Origin: Chloroflexota bacterium
Lineage (GTDB): Bacteria; Chloroflexota; Anaerolineae; Aggregatilineales; J027
Assembly: GCA_016234595.1 (NCBI GenBank)
Contig: JACRBG010000014.1
Location: 1-64,000 of the forward strand
DNA length: 64,000 bases
Direction: 5' to 3'
Shown here: positions 17,535 through 26,469 of the stretch, one piece after another
Numbering within the stretch: position 1 is the stretch's first letter
Layout: each line of letters starts with the position of its first letter
Made by a program: the position numbers and the translations under genes
Notes under the pieces: model-generated
The model's input: only the letters and a program-made list of their open reading frames with translations
What the model was told of the DNA's origin: nothing
The model's database searches: none

Positions 17535-18248
17535 ATGTCTCATCAGATTATGGTTGGTTCGGCGACGATAGAATACGAAGTTATCTATAGCAAACGCAAA
17601 ACTATTTCAATTCAGGTCTATCCTGATGGTCGAGTGGTGGTACGAGCGCCTATTGGGGTGAAGCAAGTCAAAATAGAACCATTTGTATTGAAGCGGGCCG
17701 CGTGGGTTTTAAAACATCAACGCCATTTTCAAGAAAGGCCAGTAGCACGGCCCACTCCACGACGTTATGCGGAGGGTGAAACTTATCATTTATTAGGGCG
17801 AGCCTATCCCCTGAAAATTGTAGAGGGTCGTAAAGAAGGGGCACAGTTGGATGAGGAATTTTTGACGGTGAGGGTGGCTAATATCGTTGATACACCACGT
17901 ATCGCGGTTTTAATTAATCGGTGGTATCGAATTGAGGCTGAGCGAATTTTTGCTGAACGATTGGCGGCCTGTTTTCCGAAGGTGGAATGGTTTGGGGTTG
18001 AATACCCAAAACTGACCATCCGCGATATGAAATCGCGTTGGGGCAGTTGCAGCGCCAAGAAAAAAATCTCGCTCAACCTAAAATTAGTCCAGATGGCCGA
18101 AGAACTGATTGATTATGTGGTGCTGCATGAGCTGTGCCATTTAAAGGAACTGAACCACAGCCCCGCGTTTTATGCCTTGATGGATCAAGCGTTACCTGAT
18201 TGGCGTGAGCGACGACAACGCTTGAATCAAGCACCAGTGACAGTTTAG
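17535..18248 (+). CDS. YgjP/SprT-like metallopeptidase-fold protein (DUF45)
   Basis: 237 residues from the ATG at 17535; an in-frame TTG at 17520 is possible and neither has a clear ribosome binding site. The zinc motif is HELCHLKELNHSPAF (HExxH plus a third His), preceded by MKSRWGSCSAKKKISLNLKL, the conserved WGSC signature of this family. Members are small soluble putative zinc peptidases of uncertain role, sometimes linked to restriction genes, but no such genes are nearby. A TATACT box at 17491-17496 may be its -10. Confidence 0.9.
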   Translation: MSHQIMVGSATIEYEVIYSKRKTISIQVYPDGRVVVRAPIGVKQVKIEPFVLKRAAWVLKHQRHFQERPVARPTPRRYAEGETYHLLGRAYPLKIVEGRKEGAQLDEEFLTVRVANIVDTPRIAVLINRWYRIEAERIFAERLAACFPKVEWFGVEYPKLTIRDMKSRWGSCSAKKKISLNLKLVQMAEELIDYVVLHELCHLKELNHSPAFYALMDQALPDWRERRQRLNQAPVTV

Positions 18249-18257
18249 ATCTTTGCT

Positions 18258-19349
18258 TTACACCACAATGCACACGGTCGTGCCTTTTTCATATTCACTT
18301 TCGATAGAAAATTGCCCGCCATAAACTTCGGTCAGGCGTCGGGCAATCACCAGCCCTAGGCCTGCGCCTTGCTGTTCGTGGATGTGACGATCAAACTGCA
18401 CCATGCCGCCAATTTTGCTTAATTGGTCGGGTCGCATCCCCCAGCCATGATCGGTAATCCAAATGCGATAACCCTGCGCTTCGGGTTGCCCAATAATTGA
18501 AATGGCTGAGCCTTGCTGAGAAAATTTAAAGGCATTGTCCACCAACTCTTCGGCGATTTTTTCAAGATCATCCCCAAGGATGTGGGCAACACCGGGGGGA
18601 AGCTCCACCGTTAAATCATTAAATCGGTTGTACTGGATCGCTTTGTTATGGCTGACACGGCTAAAAATATCAGCGGGATCAGCCGTAGTTTGGCCTTTAT
18701 ATTGATTGATTAGGGCGCGTCTTTCAGGATCGAGGCCCATAATTTCTAGCTGGGTATATAGTAAGTAGTTTTGCACGATGCGGAAGAGACGGTAGCTCGA
18801 TTTTTGGATATTTTGCAGCATCCGCAAGACCTGCTTGGTGTCAAAATCCTCAAAATCATTCACTAGCAAATCTACGTAACCAATAATGCCCGTCAGGGGG
18901 GTGCGAAGCTCGTGGGGCATCATGCTGACCACCGAATTTCGGAGGGTGCTTACTTCCTGTTCGGCTCGTTGCTTTAGTTCGGCCTGTTTTTCTAGCCGCA
19001 TCGAGACGGAATTAAGTAAATCGATGGGATTAAACGGTTTAAAGAGATAATCATCCGCGCCAAATGACATGCCTTTACGCTGATCGGAATAATCAGTGCG
19101 GGCGGTTAGGAAAATAAAGGGGATGGCCGCCATATTTTTGTCTTCGCGGAGGGAGAGTAGGAAGCCGAAACCATCGAGTTCTGGCATCATAATGTCGGAG
19201 ATAATGAGGTCAGGGAGGTATTGGCGGGCCATTTCCAAGCCTTCTCGCCCATTTTGAGCCGTGATGACGGAATAGTTTTTGAAAGTCAGAATTTCAGCGA
19301 TGTCTTCCCGTAGGTGATGGTCGTCTTCTACTATCAAGATGGTTGCCAT
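18258..19349 (-). CDS. Response-regulator/histidine-kinase hybrid (REC-HisKA-HATPase)
   Basis: 363 residues. An N-terminal receiver starts ILIVEDDHHLREDIAEIL and has its phosphorylation Asp in DLIISDIMMPELDG. The kinase dimerisation box is SMMPHELRTPLTGIIGYV (phospho-His), then the N box EELVDNAFKFS, G1 DHGWGMRP and G2 GAGLGLVIARR. With no membrane segment or sensor domain, it is probably switched by phosphotransfer to its receiver. GAGGAAT precedes the ATG. It follows a stand-alone receiver and a membrane kinase on the same strand, so a phosphorelay is likely. Confidence 0.92.
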   Translation of the reverse strand: MATILIVEDDHHLREDIAEILTFKNYSVITAQNGREGLEMARQYLPDLIISDIMMPELDGFGFLLSLREDKNMAAIPFIFLTARTDYSDQRKGMSFGADDYLFKPFNPIDLLNSVSMRLEKQAELKQRAEQEVSTLRNSVVSMMPHELRTPLTGIIGYVDLLVNDFEDFDTKQVLRMLQNIQKSSYRLFRIVQNYLLYTQLEIMGLDPERRALINQYKGQTTADPADIFSRVSHNKAIQYNRFNDLTVELPPGVAHILGDDLEKIAEELVDNAFKFSQQGSAISIIGQPEAQGYRIWITDHGWGMRPDQLSKIGGMVQFDRHIHEQQGAGLGLVIARRLTEVYGGQFSIESEYEKGTTVCIVV

Positions 19350-19468
19350 GTCTATTCCTCAAAAAAATTAGGTCTATAGCTCCTATTATTAGGGTTTGTC
19401 TTTTGAGGACAAGTTTTTTCGGCAATAGGTGACAATAGCAAAGAATGGGTGGGGAACCGAACGAGGTA

Positions 19469-19894
19469 TTAACCCGCGTACCAAACGTGTTGACCATTGA
19501 TTAGGTCGGCTACCTGCTGGGGAAATAAGGTGAGTTTCACTGGCTTGCTGATATAACCGGTAAAGCCTTTGGCACGGGCTTTGGGCATTTCAATAGAGGG
19601 GTCAGCCGCAGAAAGCATAGCGATGGGAATAAGATTGAAATCCGGGATTTGGCGAATGTTATCGAAAAGATCATAGCCGTTTGTATTGCCCGCAAACATT
19701 AGATCGAGCAGGATGAGATTGATGGGCATACATGATTGTAAACGCGAAATAAGATCGGTCTCATCGCCCCAGCGCTCAAAATAGACCTTGGCGCCTTGTT
19801 GTTCCAAAATCATCTGAACAAGGGCCAGATTGGAAACATTATCCTCGACATAGAATATGCGTTTTTCTTCGAGCGGAAGCATGAGTTTTACCAT
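19469..19894 (-). CDS. Stand-alone response-regulator receiver protein
   Basis: 141 residues, or 137 if translation starts at the ATG at 19882; neither has a strong ribosome binding site. A CheY-like receiver: acidic pocket FYVEDNVSNL, phosphorylation Asp in INLILLDLMFAG, switch Ser in IAMLSAAD and the conserved Lys in TGYISKPVKL. There is no output domain, so it must act by protein contact or pass phosphate on. It sits between two histidine kinase genes. Confidence 0.88.
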   Translation of the reverse strand: MVKLMLPLEEKRIFYVEDNVSNLALVQMILEQQGAKVYFERWGDETDLISRLQSCMPINLILLDLMFAGNTNGYDLFDNIRQIPDFNLIPIAMLSAADPSIEMPKARAKGFTGYISKPVKLTLFPQQVADLINGQHVWYAG

Positions 19895-19986
19895 CAGGTC
19901 AATCTAAGGGCGGAATTGCCTAAAGATACAGTTTAGGGTATTGCTCAACTAAAATCGCCTAGCTAAACAGAGAGTTTTGGAAACCA

Positions 19987-20014
19987 ATAGACCTGTCCAA
20001 CTAGACAGGTCTAT
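19987..20014 (-). terminator. Perfect hairpin downstream of the membrane histidine kinase gene
   Basis: ATAGACCTGTC and GACAGGTCTAT form an 11-bp stem with a six-base loop. On the minus strand it follows the kinase stop by 28 bases, and a TGGTTTCC tail provides only a weak U tract. It could attenuate or stabilise the transcript between the kinase and the receiver gene. The rest of 19895-20042 shows nothing else. Confidence 0.55.
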
Positions 20015-20042
20015 AAGTAAAGCTGAGGAGAATTTGGAAAGA

Positions 20043-21884
20043 CTATAGGCCAGCAGCTTCGGGTTGCATCATTGCCAGTAATTCGGCGGATTGGACGGGC
20101 AGGGTTACAAAAAAAGTTGCGCCGTCGCCGGATTCGCTTTCGAGCCATAACCGACCGCCATGTGCTTCGACGAGTCGCCGGGTGATAGGCAGGCCCAGAC
20201 CTGTTCCTCCCCCGCTCTTGAGGCCTGCTTTGGACTGGCGGAAGGGTTCAAAAACAAGGGTTTGATCTTGGGGAGGGATACCGGGGCCGGTGTCGCTGAC
20301 CATAAAAAGTAGCTCGTTGTCGCGTTTTTTGACGCTTAAGGTGATGCTGCCCTTGTCTGTAAATTTGGCGGCATTGGAGATGAGATTTAGGAGAATTTGG
20401 CGAATACGGCGCTTATCGCCCATCATGATAGGCAAATCGTCGTCAATATCCGTAATAAATTGAATAGGCTTGTCTTTGATGAGGGCCTCAGCAGTGGCAA
20501 TGACAGTGGTCAGTTCTTGGGATAAATTGACATCATCCTCTACAAACAGATGCATCATGCCCGCTTCGATTTTAGTAATGTCTAAGATATCGTTGATGAG
20601 AGCCAGCAAGTGCCGCCCACTGCTTAATACTTTTTCGAGCGCGTCTTTTTGACGTTCATTCAGTGGGCCAAACATCCCCATTGTCAAAAATTCGGTGAAA
20701 TTCAGGATAGCGCCCAGCGGGGTTCGCAGTTCGTGGCTCATGCTGGCAAGAAACTGAGATTTGGTTTTGTCGGCGCTTTTAGCAGCATCCCAAGCGATTT
20801 GTAATTCATGGTTGGCGGTTTCAAGCTCAAGGCTACGCTGGTGGATTTCAGCTTGGTTTTTGACTTGTTGGGTAACATTATGGATCAAGACGAGGCGGCC
20901 AATCAAGCGTTGGCGGTGGTCATAGAGGGGTGAGATATTGACTTCTAGATGCTGTTCCCCAACAGTGATTTGATCGCGCAGGTTTTGGATATTACGATAT
21001 TTTTCAAGAAGATCGTGCCAGCGCGAAAACACGACTTCGATGGGTTGACCAATGACCAGACGACTGGGTTGTCTTATCAAGACTTCAGCGGCGGGATTGA
21101 GATCTATTACGCGATTAATTTGGTCAATGACGATAACGGCATCTCTGATATTTTCAATGATTGTGTCACGGGCGATGGGGACAGCATCTAATAGACTGAA
21201 ACGGAATAGGCCCCACGCTAAAACCGCATTACCCAAAGCGAAAGTAAAAGGGGTTATATCCCGTTGCCCAGCAATAGTAAAAACCTCCGCCAAAGTGACG
21301 AAGCCACCCATTATTGGAATGAGAAAGCCGACCAATAAGATAATGATTTGCTGGCTATAGAAATGTTTGGAATTGCGGAGCGCTTTTGCCAGATACCAGA
21401 GACCGATTAGGGTCAACCCATAGACATTTAGAATCCAAAGGGGGAAACCACTATGGAAATCATAATCTAGGGTATCGAAAGGCGGATTTTTGATTAGCCG
21501 CGACTCCGAGGCCATGATATGGTGCAGGCTGTTGGTGAAGATCAGCAACAAAAAACCAAGGTTGATGGTTACGAGGAAAGAGATCAATCGCCGTGAATTT
21601 CGCAGGGGGTTTTGGACATAATGCAGGACAAAGAGGAACATGCTGAGGGGTATAAATGTGGACGGTATCCACTGGAAGTTATCCCAAAACAGCTTGGATT
21701 GCAGACTTGAACTCGCTAGTTCAAAAATATAGCCTGCGATCCATAATGATTGGCTGACTACTAAACCTGTAAAATATACTCCACCACTGACTTGCCGATG
21801 ATCCCAAGCGTAGACTGCAATGCCAACAGAGATAATCAGTGAGATGATATAGGGGACTAGATAGGGTAGTGTTGATGAATTCAT
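20043..21884 (-). CDS. Membrane sensor histidine kinase (7TM N-terminus, PAS, HisKA, HATPase)
   Basis: 613 residues from the ATG at 21884, which has AGGGGGG just upstream; an upstream in-frame start would overlap the preceding gene. The first 230 residues are hydrophobic with about seven helices, like the 7TM input region of some histidine kinases. A PAS domain follows (DAVIVIDQINRVIDLNPAAE), then the H box SHELRTPLGAILNFTEFL, N box LLNLISNAAKFTDKG, G1 DTGPGIPP and G2 GGTGLGLPITRR. Encoded seven bases after a LuxR-type response regulator, its likely partner. Confidence 0.92.
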   Translation of the reverse strand: MNSSTLPYLVPYIISLIISVGIAVYAWDHRQVSGGVYFTGLVVSQSLWIAGYIFELASSSLQSKLFWDNFQWIPSTFIPLSMFLFVLHYVQNPLRNSRRLISFLVTINLGFLLLIFTNSLHHIMASESRLIKNPPFDTLDYDFHSGFPLWILNVYGLTLIGLWYLAKALRNSKHFYSQQIIILLVGFLIPIMGGFVTLAEVFTIAGQRDITPFTFALGNAVLAWGLFRFSLLDAVPIARDTIIENIRDAVIVIDQINRVIDLNPAAEVLIRQPSRLVIGQPIEVVFSRWHDLLEKYRNIQNLRDQITVGEQHLEVNISPLYDHRQRLIGRLVLIHNVTQQVKNQAEIHQRSLELETANHELQIAWDAAKSADKTKSQFLASMSHELRTPLGAILNFTEFLTMGMFGPLNERQKDALEKVLSSGRHLLALINDILDITKIEAGMMHLFVEDDVNLSQELTTVIATAEALIKDKPIQFITDIDDDLPIMMGDKRRIRQILLNLISNAAKFTDKGSITLSVKKRDNELLFMVSDTGPGIPPQDQTLVFEPFRQSKAGLKSGGGTGLGLPITRRLVEAHGGRLWLESESGDGATFFVTLPVQSAELLAMMQPEAAGL

Positions 21885-21891
21885 AACCCCC

Positions 21892-22530
21892 CTAAACAAG
21901 ATTATTTTTAGCGGCAAGAACGATAGCCTCAGCGCGGGTGTCGACCCCTATTTTGGCGATGACATTGTTGATATGGAATTTGACAGTGGATTGGCTGATG
22001 GTAAGGGTATGGGCGATTTCAGCATTATTTTGACCTTGGGCCATTAAACGCAGAATTTCAAGTTCGCGCTGGGTCAGACCAAACCGCTGAGATGGCTCAG
22101 AATGGTCGGATTTGAGCAGGACACGGGCTACCTCCTGCGAAAACACGGCACTTCCATCGAAAGTGGTGCGAATCGTATTGGCAAGGTCGCTGGCGATGGC
22201 ATCTTTCAGAACATAGCCGGAAGCGCCGTTTTGCAGAATGGTGTGGATAGTATCATCATCTTGAAAACTGGATACCACTAGAATTTTAATATTGGGGTAT
22301 TTTTTGCGGATGAGCTTAGTGGCCTCGACACCACTCATTCCGGGCATGACGACATCCATCAAAATAACATCAGGTGTTAATTCTTCACATAAGGCTAGGG
22401 CCTCTTCACCGCGACTCCCATGACCTATCAAGGCAATATCGTCGAGATTATGAAGGGCCATTGTAACGGCGTCGTGCACACGGGCATGATCATCTATCAA
22501 AATAACGCGAATAATTTTTGTGGCAGGCAC
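21892..22530 (-). CDS. NarL/LuxR-family response regulator
   Basis: 212 residues. Receiver domain with acidic pocket VILIDDHARVHD, phosphorylation Asp in VILMDVVMPGMSG and Lys in SGYVLKDAI. C-terminal LuxR helix-turn-helix, LTQRELEILRLMAQGQNNAE followed by STVKFHINNVIAKIGV. It binds DNA when phosphorylated. Start is GTG with a strong AGGAGG six bases upstream. It is the first gene of the unit with the membrane kinase. Confidence 0.95.
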   Translation of the reverse strand: MPATKIIRVILIDDHARVHDAVTMALHNLDDIALIGHGSRGEEALALCEELTPDVILMDVVMPGMSGVEATKLIRKKYPNIKILVVSSFQDDDTIHTILQNGASGYVLKDAIASDLANTIRTTFDGSAVFSQEVARVLLKSDHSEPSQRFGLTQRELEILRLMAQGQNNAEIAHTLTISQSTVKFHINNVIAKIGVDTRAEAIVLAAKNNLV

Positions 22531-22645
22531 AATCGCCTCCTAAAAATGTTCTTCTAGGTAAAATTTTACCCCAAATACACATAAGGATGCAGTTAGATTT
22601 GATAAACTCCGGGAATAGGGGAGAAACAGAATCCTCCCCTAAATA

Positions 22646-24529
22646 TTAGTTGATAGTGAATTGTTGCAGGGTGGCCCAATCACAAGAGGCTGCTGATTGT
22701 TTGGAGCAGTCGGTTTGTAAGGGGCTATTCTGCGCGGCGTAATAATAGACTTTGACGCCGAGGGTGTAACTGCCGGGGGGTAAATCGTCGGGAAGCGCAA
22801 GCTGGTGCTGATCATATTGAAAATGCCCCGGTGTCCAGGTTGAGGTTTGGGCCTTGCCATCCAGTGGGGGGCCGTCGTGCTGGGCGACGAGTTGCCCGGT
22901 GGCGGTGTTTAGAACAAACACCGAAACACTGTAATCCAGCGGGGGTTGAACTTCAGCCGTCCACCACAAGGTCGCGGTGATTGTCTCACCGGGATTTAAA
23001 TCCCCTTGGACTGCGAATTTACGCAAGGCAAAAACCGCTTGGGTATCATCGTGATAGGTGGTAAAGACATCATCGGTCAGGCGGTCATAACGATAGGAAT
23101 AGAGCTTGGCTCCTTCGTGTACCACATAAGGGGCAGCAGTGCGTTGGAAACCCGCTTGCTCGAAAATGCCGAAATAATCACCATATTTACTGGGTTCATC
23201 ACCCCAATAGACCAACCAAAACGCATCTAAGTCGCGGACGTAGGTCAATAAATAGGGCAAAAATTGAGTGTTGTATTGGTCCGCTGTTTCACGAATCGAC
23301 AGCCAAGGCGTGTTTTGGCCCATTTGCTGCTCGACATAGTAGCGTACTGAAAAATCGCCGACCCAAATATCCATCAAAACAGGCTCGCCGGGGTTGTGAA
23401 ATTCGGTGATGTTGTGGGTTACTTCGCGCCATGGGGGTTTCAATTGGCGAGTATCTATAGTGGTGAGGCTCATCACTATAAAAACACCCACCAGAAATAG
23501 ACGCAAATTTGACTGTAAATTGGCGAGGCCGTGCCCAACTAGAAGTGCGATGGCAGGAGTAACAACTAGGAAGTTGCGCACGGTCAGGAATTGGCGTTCC
23601 TGATTCATATAGACGGTGATGCCCGTATAGGCCACCAGCCAAAACACCGCAAAAAACGTGGGGCCGAGAGGGTGAAATTTCAGCTTGGTGAGCCCCTGCT
23701 GGTAACAAATCCAGACCAGACCGAGAGTCAATAGAAACAGGGTAATGGCATATTGTTTACCAAAAAGAGCATCACGTACCATGAGGTAGGTGGCATAGGT
23801 ATTGGGTAGCGCATTCAAATAATAAAGCGGAGTTACCCAGCGCACCTGATTTTGCCGATACATCACAGGTAGCCAAGGGGCAAAGGCGATGCCGACAGCA
23901 ATCAAGTGGAATATGGCCCAACGCAGGCGATGGAATGGGCGGACAAATAGACACAGATGCAAAATTTGGCAGACGAATACAAAACCACCCAAATAATGGG
24001 AGTAGAGCAACGCCGTTGAAAGCAAGACATAACCAATGCGTGTGCCACGCGAGGGCGCATCGGTTTTAATCAGGCGAAAATAGAACCAACAGCTTAAGAC
24101 GATGAAGGTTGCCATTTGGGCGTAGTGGCGGACATCTTGGGAAAGGTCAATGTGATGGTCAGACAGGGCCAAAAACAGGGCCGCTAGGATGCCAGCCGTC
24201 GTGCCAAACATGCTTTTCCCAAGTTGGTAGATGCCTGCTACCGCGATAATGCCCGTCAGAACAGAAAGCATTCGCAGCCCAAACTCGGTGCTACCAGCTA
24301 CTTCGCGCCACAAATGGATGGCGACAAAATAGAGTGGGGGATGTTGGTCGAAAGCCATACGCTGGACGATAGCGGGGATGGTGGGGCCTTTGGATAAGAC
24401 CAGTGTCCAGCCTTCGTCCTCCCACAAACTACGTGTACCTAAATCATGAATACGAAGCGCTGCTGCTAGTAACAAAATGCCAATGAGTAGCAGGCGCGAA
24501 TGATTTTTATTGAAGGTTGGTAATTCCAT
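22646..24529 (-). CDS. GT39/ArnT-like integral membrane glycosyltransferase
   Basis: 627 residues. About a dozen hydrophobic helices occupy the first 350 residues, and a soluble beta-rich domain forms the last 250. The first extracytoplasmic loop has the acidic motif SLWEDEGWTL and then FDQHPPLYFVAIHLW, the pattern of dolichyl- or polyprenyl-phosphate sugar-dependent transferases. It probably moves a sugar from a lipid carrier onto a protein or cell-surface molecule on the outer side. Single gene, ATG start, no clear ribosome binding site. Confidence 0.85.
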   Translation of the reverse strand: MELPTFNKNHSRLLLIGILLLAAALRIHDLGTRSLWEDEGWTLVLSKGPTIPAIVQRMAFDQHPPLYFVAIHLWREVAGSTEFGLRMLSVLTGIIAVAGIYQLGKSMFGTTAGILAALFLALSDHHIDLSQDVRHYAQMATFIVLSCWFYFRLIKTDAPSRGTRIGYVLLSTALLYSHYLGGFVFVCQILHLCLFVRPFHRLRWAIFHLIAVGIAFAPWLPVMYRQNQVRWVTPLYYLNALPNTYATYLMVRDALFGKQYAITLFLLTLGLVWICYQQGLTKLKFHPLGPTFFAVFWLVAYTGITVYMNQERQFLTVRNFLVVTPAIALLVGHGLANLQSNLRLFLVGVFIVMSLTTIDTRQLKPPWREVTHNITEFHNPGEPVLMDIWVGDFSVRYYVEQQMGQNTPWLSIRETADQYNTQFLPYLLTYVRDLDAFWLVYWGDEPSKYGDYFGIFEQAGFQRTAAPYVVHEGAKLYSYRYDRLTDDVFTTYHDDTQAVFALRKFAVQGDLNPGETITATLWWTAEVQPPLDYSVSVFVLNTATGQLVAQHDGPPLDGKAQTSTWTPGHFQYDQHQLALPDDLPPGSYTLGVKVYYYAAQNSPLQTDCSKQSAASCDWATLQQFTIN

Positions 24530-24570
24530 TGGGGTCAGTTCACAAAGGTAGATAGATAATCAATAGACCC

Positions 24571-25656
24571 CTAAACGCTATCACATCGGAGTGAGGATAA
24601 CCAGCCGATAAACCCACCGGACACGCTACCACTGACCGCTGCAATGACAATATCAAGCCCATTTATCTCGTTGAAAAAAGACCCCGCAAGTAGCCCTACG
24701 ATGCCCAAAATAAGGCCGATGATGCCGCCTGCGACGACTGGGGCGGGCATATCCCATGCCATACGTCCACCGTCTCGAATGACCACATTGAGATAGGGGA
24801 AAATCAACCAGACCAAGACACCGGAAATGGCATAGGCGATGTTATGGGTAGCAAGGGCTTGCAGGACGGCAATGACCAAACCAAAGGCGGGTACGATCTT
24901 CCATTGGGGCGATTGCCATAAGGGCATGGCGACAACAGGGACAGGCTGTTGAATAGGAGAGGTTGGGGCACGGCTTGGCGTACTGACAGCCTCGGTTGTC
25001 TCGGATGCATCGGATTCAGAAGCTTTTTGGGTAATGTATGAACTAAGCTGGGGAGTATCCGCTTCGGGATTCATGCCCTGAAAGAGTTGCAAGGTGCTGC
25101 GAGCAAGAGCTTTGATATTGGATTCGGGGTCTTTGAAAACAAGATCACGCAGGGTTTGTTCGGCTAAATCACGTACGTCCATATCGGGGGTGTTGCGTAA
25201 CAAGCCAAGCGCAATCACGGCATCGCGGCGCGCCACCGCATCATCATTACGAAGGGCTGTTTGAATTTCCTGCGGCAAGACAGGCTCGTGTTTAACAGGC
25301 GGTCGCAAATCATCCATAAGGGCTTCAAACGAGTCCTGATAGGTTTCAGGATCAGAAAAATCTAACGGGATGCCTTTAAGCTGACGCGGCATGGTTTTGA
25401 CAGGGCCAGTCCGGACGGCAATCATTTTTTGCTTGAGATCAGCGGTGGTGCTGAGGGTCGAAATCAGTTTGGCATCCTTTATGGCTGCTTCGGACAAGAC
25501 AACAATGACATGGGTGGCACGATGGAGGGCGGCAAACTGTTCATTGGTGTCGGGGTCGCCTGTTGCAACATTTAGCCCTTGTGCTAGTAAATCGGTTGCT
25601 AAGTGCTGGGCAAAGTCGGCATCGTCTGTGGAATGGACAAGATAAATTTGGGTCAT
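24571..25656 (-). CDS. TIR-like domain protein with HEAT-like repeats and C-terminal membrane helices
   Basis: 361 residues from the ATG at 25656 (GGTGGGGA upstream); a longer frame adds 21 residues with no ribosome binding site. The N-terminal 130 residues look like a TIR fold: IYLVHSTDDADFAQHLATDL and THVIVVLSEAAIKDAKLI. The Glu that TIR NADases need, usually in a WCxxE segment, is not visible. A HEAT-like segment follows (RRDAVIALGLLRNTPDMDVR), then a Ser/Thr/Pro-rich linker and three or four membrane helices. Probably a membrane-attached signalling or adaptor protein. No defence genes adjoin it. Confidence 0.65.
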   Translation of the reverse strand: MTQIYLVHSTDDADFAQHLATDLLAQGLNVATGDPDTNEQFAALHRATHVIVVLSEAAIKDAKLISTLSTTADLKQKMIAVRTGPVKTMPRQLKGIPLDFSDPETYQDSFEALMDDLRPPVKHEPVLPQEIQTALRNDDAVARRDAVIALGLLRNTPDMDVRDLAEQTLRDLVFKDPESNIKALARSTLQLFQGMNPEADTPQLSSYITQKASESDASETTEAVSTPSRAPTSPIQQPVPVVAMPLWQSPQWKIVPAFGLVIAVLQALATHNIAYAISGVLVWLIFPYLNVVIRDGGRMAWDMPAPVVAGGIIGLILGIVGLLAGSFFNEINGLDIVIAAVSGSVSGGFIGWLSSLRCDSV

Positions 25657-25708
25657 AGATTTTCCCCACCAATCAATAATCAAAGTGGCATAAGAAGGAT
25701 AACTGTTT

Positions 25709-25737
25709 CTGCACGACAACGCAAAGCTGATTATAAT
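25709..25737 (+). promoter_or_regulatory. Sigma-70-type promoter for the TPR-like protein gene
   Basis: CTGCAC (25709-25714) and TATAAT (25732-25737) are 17 bases apart, 39 bases before the TTG start at 25777. The -10 box is perfect and the -35 weak. Confidence 0.55.
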
Positions 25738-25776
25738 GGGTGAGCGAAATCATTAAATTCGTGAGGAGTGGGTGAC

Positions 25777-26469
25777 TTGAGCGATTTACAACAGGTGGTG
25801 GCGCTGATTAAAGCTGGCGAGAAAGTGCAAGCACGCAAACAGTTGTTAGCGATTTTGGCCGAAGACCGCAACAACGAAAAAGCGTGGGTGTATATGGCGT
25901 TGTGTGCCGCCAATCGGGAAGAATTGGTTGCCAGTGTTCGGCATGCCCTGCGGGTGAATCCACAGAGTGCTGCCGCCCTGAAATTGGCCGACCAACATCA
26001 TATTGCGATTGTGCCTGCTAAATCGACTCCGGCAGCCCATAAACCCTCGGCGTCACCTAAAATTGAACCAGAAGTCGCTGATGACCCCTATCCAACGCAG
26101 GAGGCACATCCGACCCAATTATTGCCACCACGTAAGCCATCCACTAAAGTCAGGGTAGATGTGAAGTCTGAATTTGCTATGCCAGATTGGGCGGGTGATA
26201 CCCCTAAGCCCCCAAAAAAATCAAAAGGGCGTGGCAAGATTGTGGTGTTAGGATTGCTTGGCTTAGTGGTCGTGGCGGTTGGGTTAGCGGCGATTGTGAT
26301 GCTGACGAGCGGCGATGCGCCACTTGGAGCCAATGCTCAGACGGCAACTAGCATCAGTGGAACGAACGCCGTGATTATGGATTCCCAGCAGCAGCTTGCT
26401 ACAAATATTGCATTAACTTTGAACCCTCCAACGCCAACCCGTATCCCACGAGAGAATGCGCAACCATGA
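25777..26469 (+). CDS. TPR-like membrane-anchored protein
   Basis: 230 residues. TTG at 25777 is chosen because the Shine-Dalgarno GAGGAG (25763-25768) lies eight bases upstream; the GTG at 25768 overlaps that site. Residues 1-70 form a helical repeat unit (AGEKVQARKQLLAILAEDR, then AWVYMALCAANREEL, then HALRVNPQSAAALKLA) of the TPR type. A Pro/Lys-rich linker leads to a single membrane helix near residue 155 (IVVLGLLGLVVVAVGLAAIV) and a short extracytoplasmic tail. Function unknown. Ends in an ATGA overlap with the hydrolase gene. Confidence 0.8.
   Translation: MSDLQQVVALIKAGEKVQARKQLLAILAEDRNNEKAWVYMALCAANREELVASVRHALRVNPQSAAALKLADQHHIAIVPAKSTPAAHKPSASPKIEPEVADDPYPTQEAHPTQLLPPRKPSTKVRVDVKSEFAMPDWAGDTPKPPKKSKGRGKIVVLGLLGLVVVAVGLAAIVMLTSGDAPLGANAQTATSISGTNAVIMDSQQQLATNIALTLNPPTPTRIPRENAQP

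Noticed and set aside
17535-18248. YgjP-like gene as part of a restriction-modification locus
   Set aside because: No restriction or methylase subunit is found on either side.
24571-25656. TIR protein as part of a Thoeris or CBASS defence system
   Set aside because: No ThsA, cyclase or other defence gene adjoins, and the catalytic Glu is not seen.
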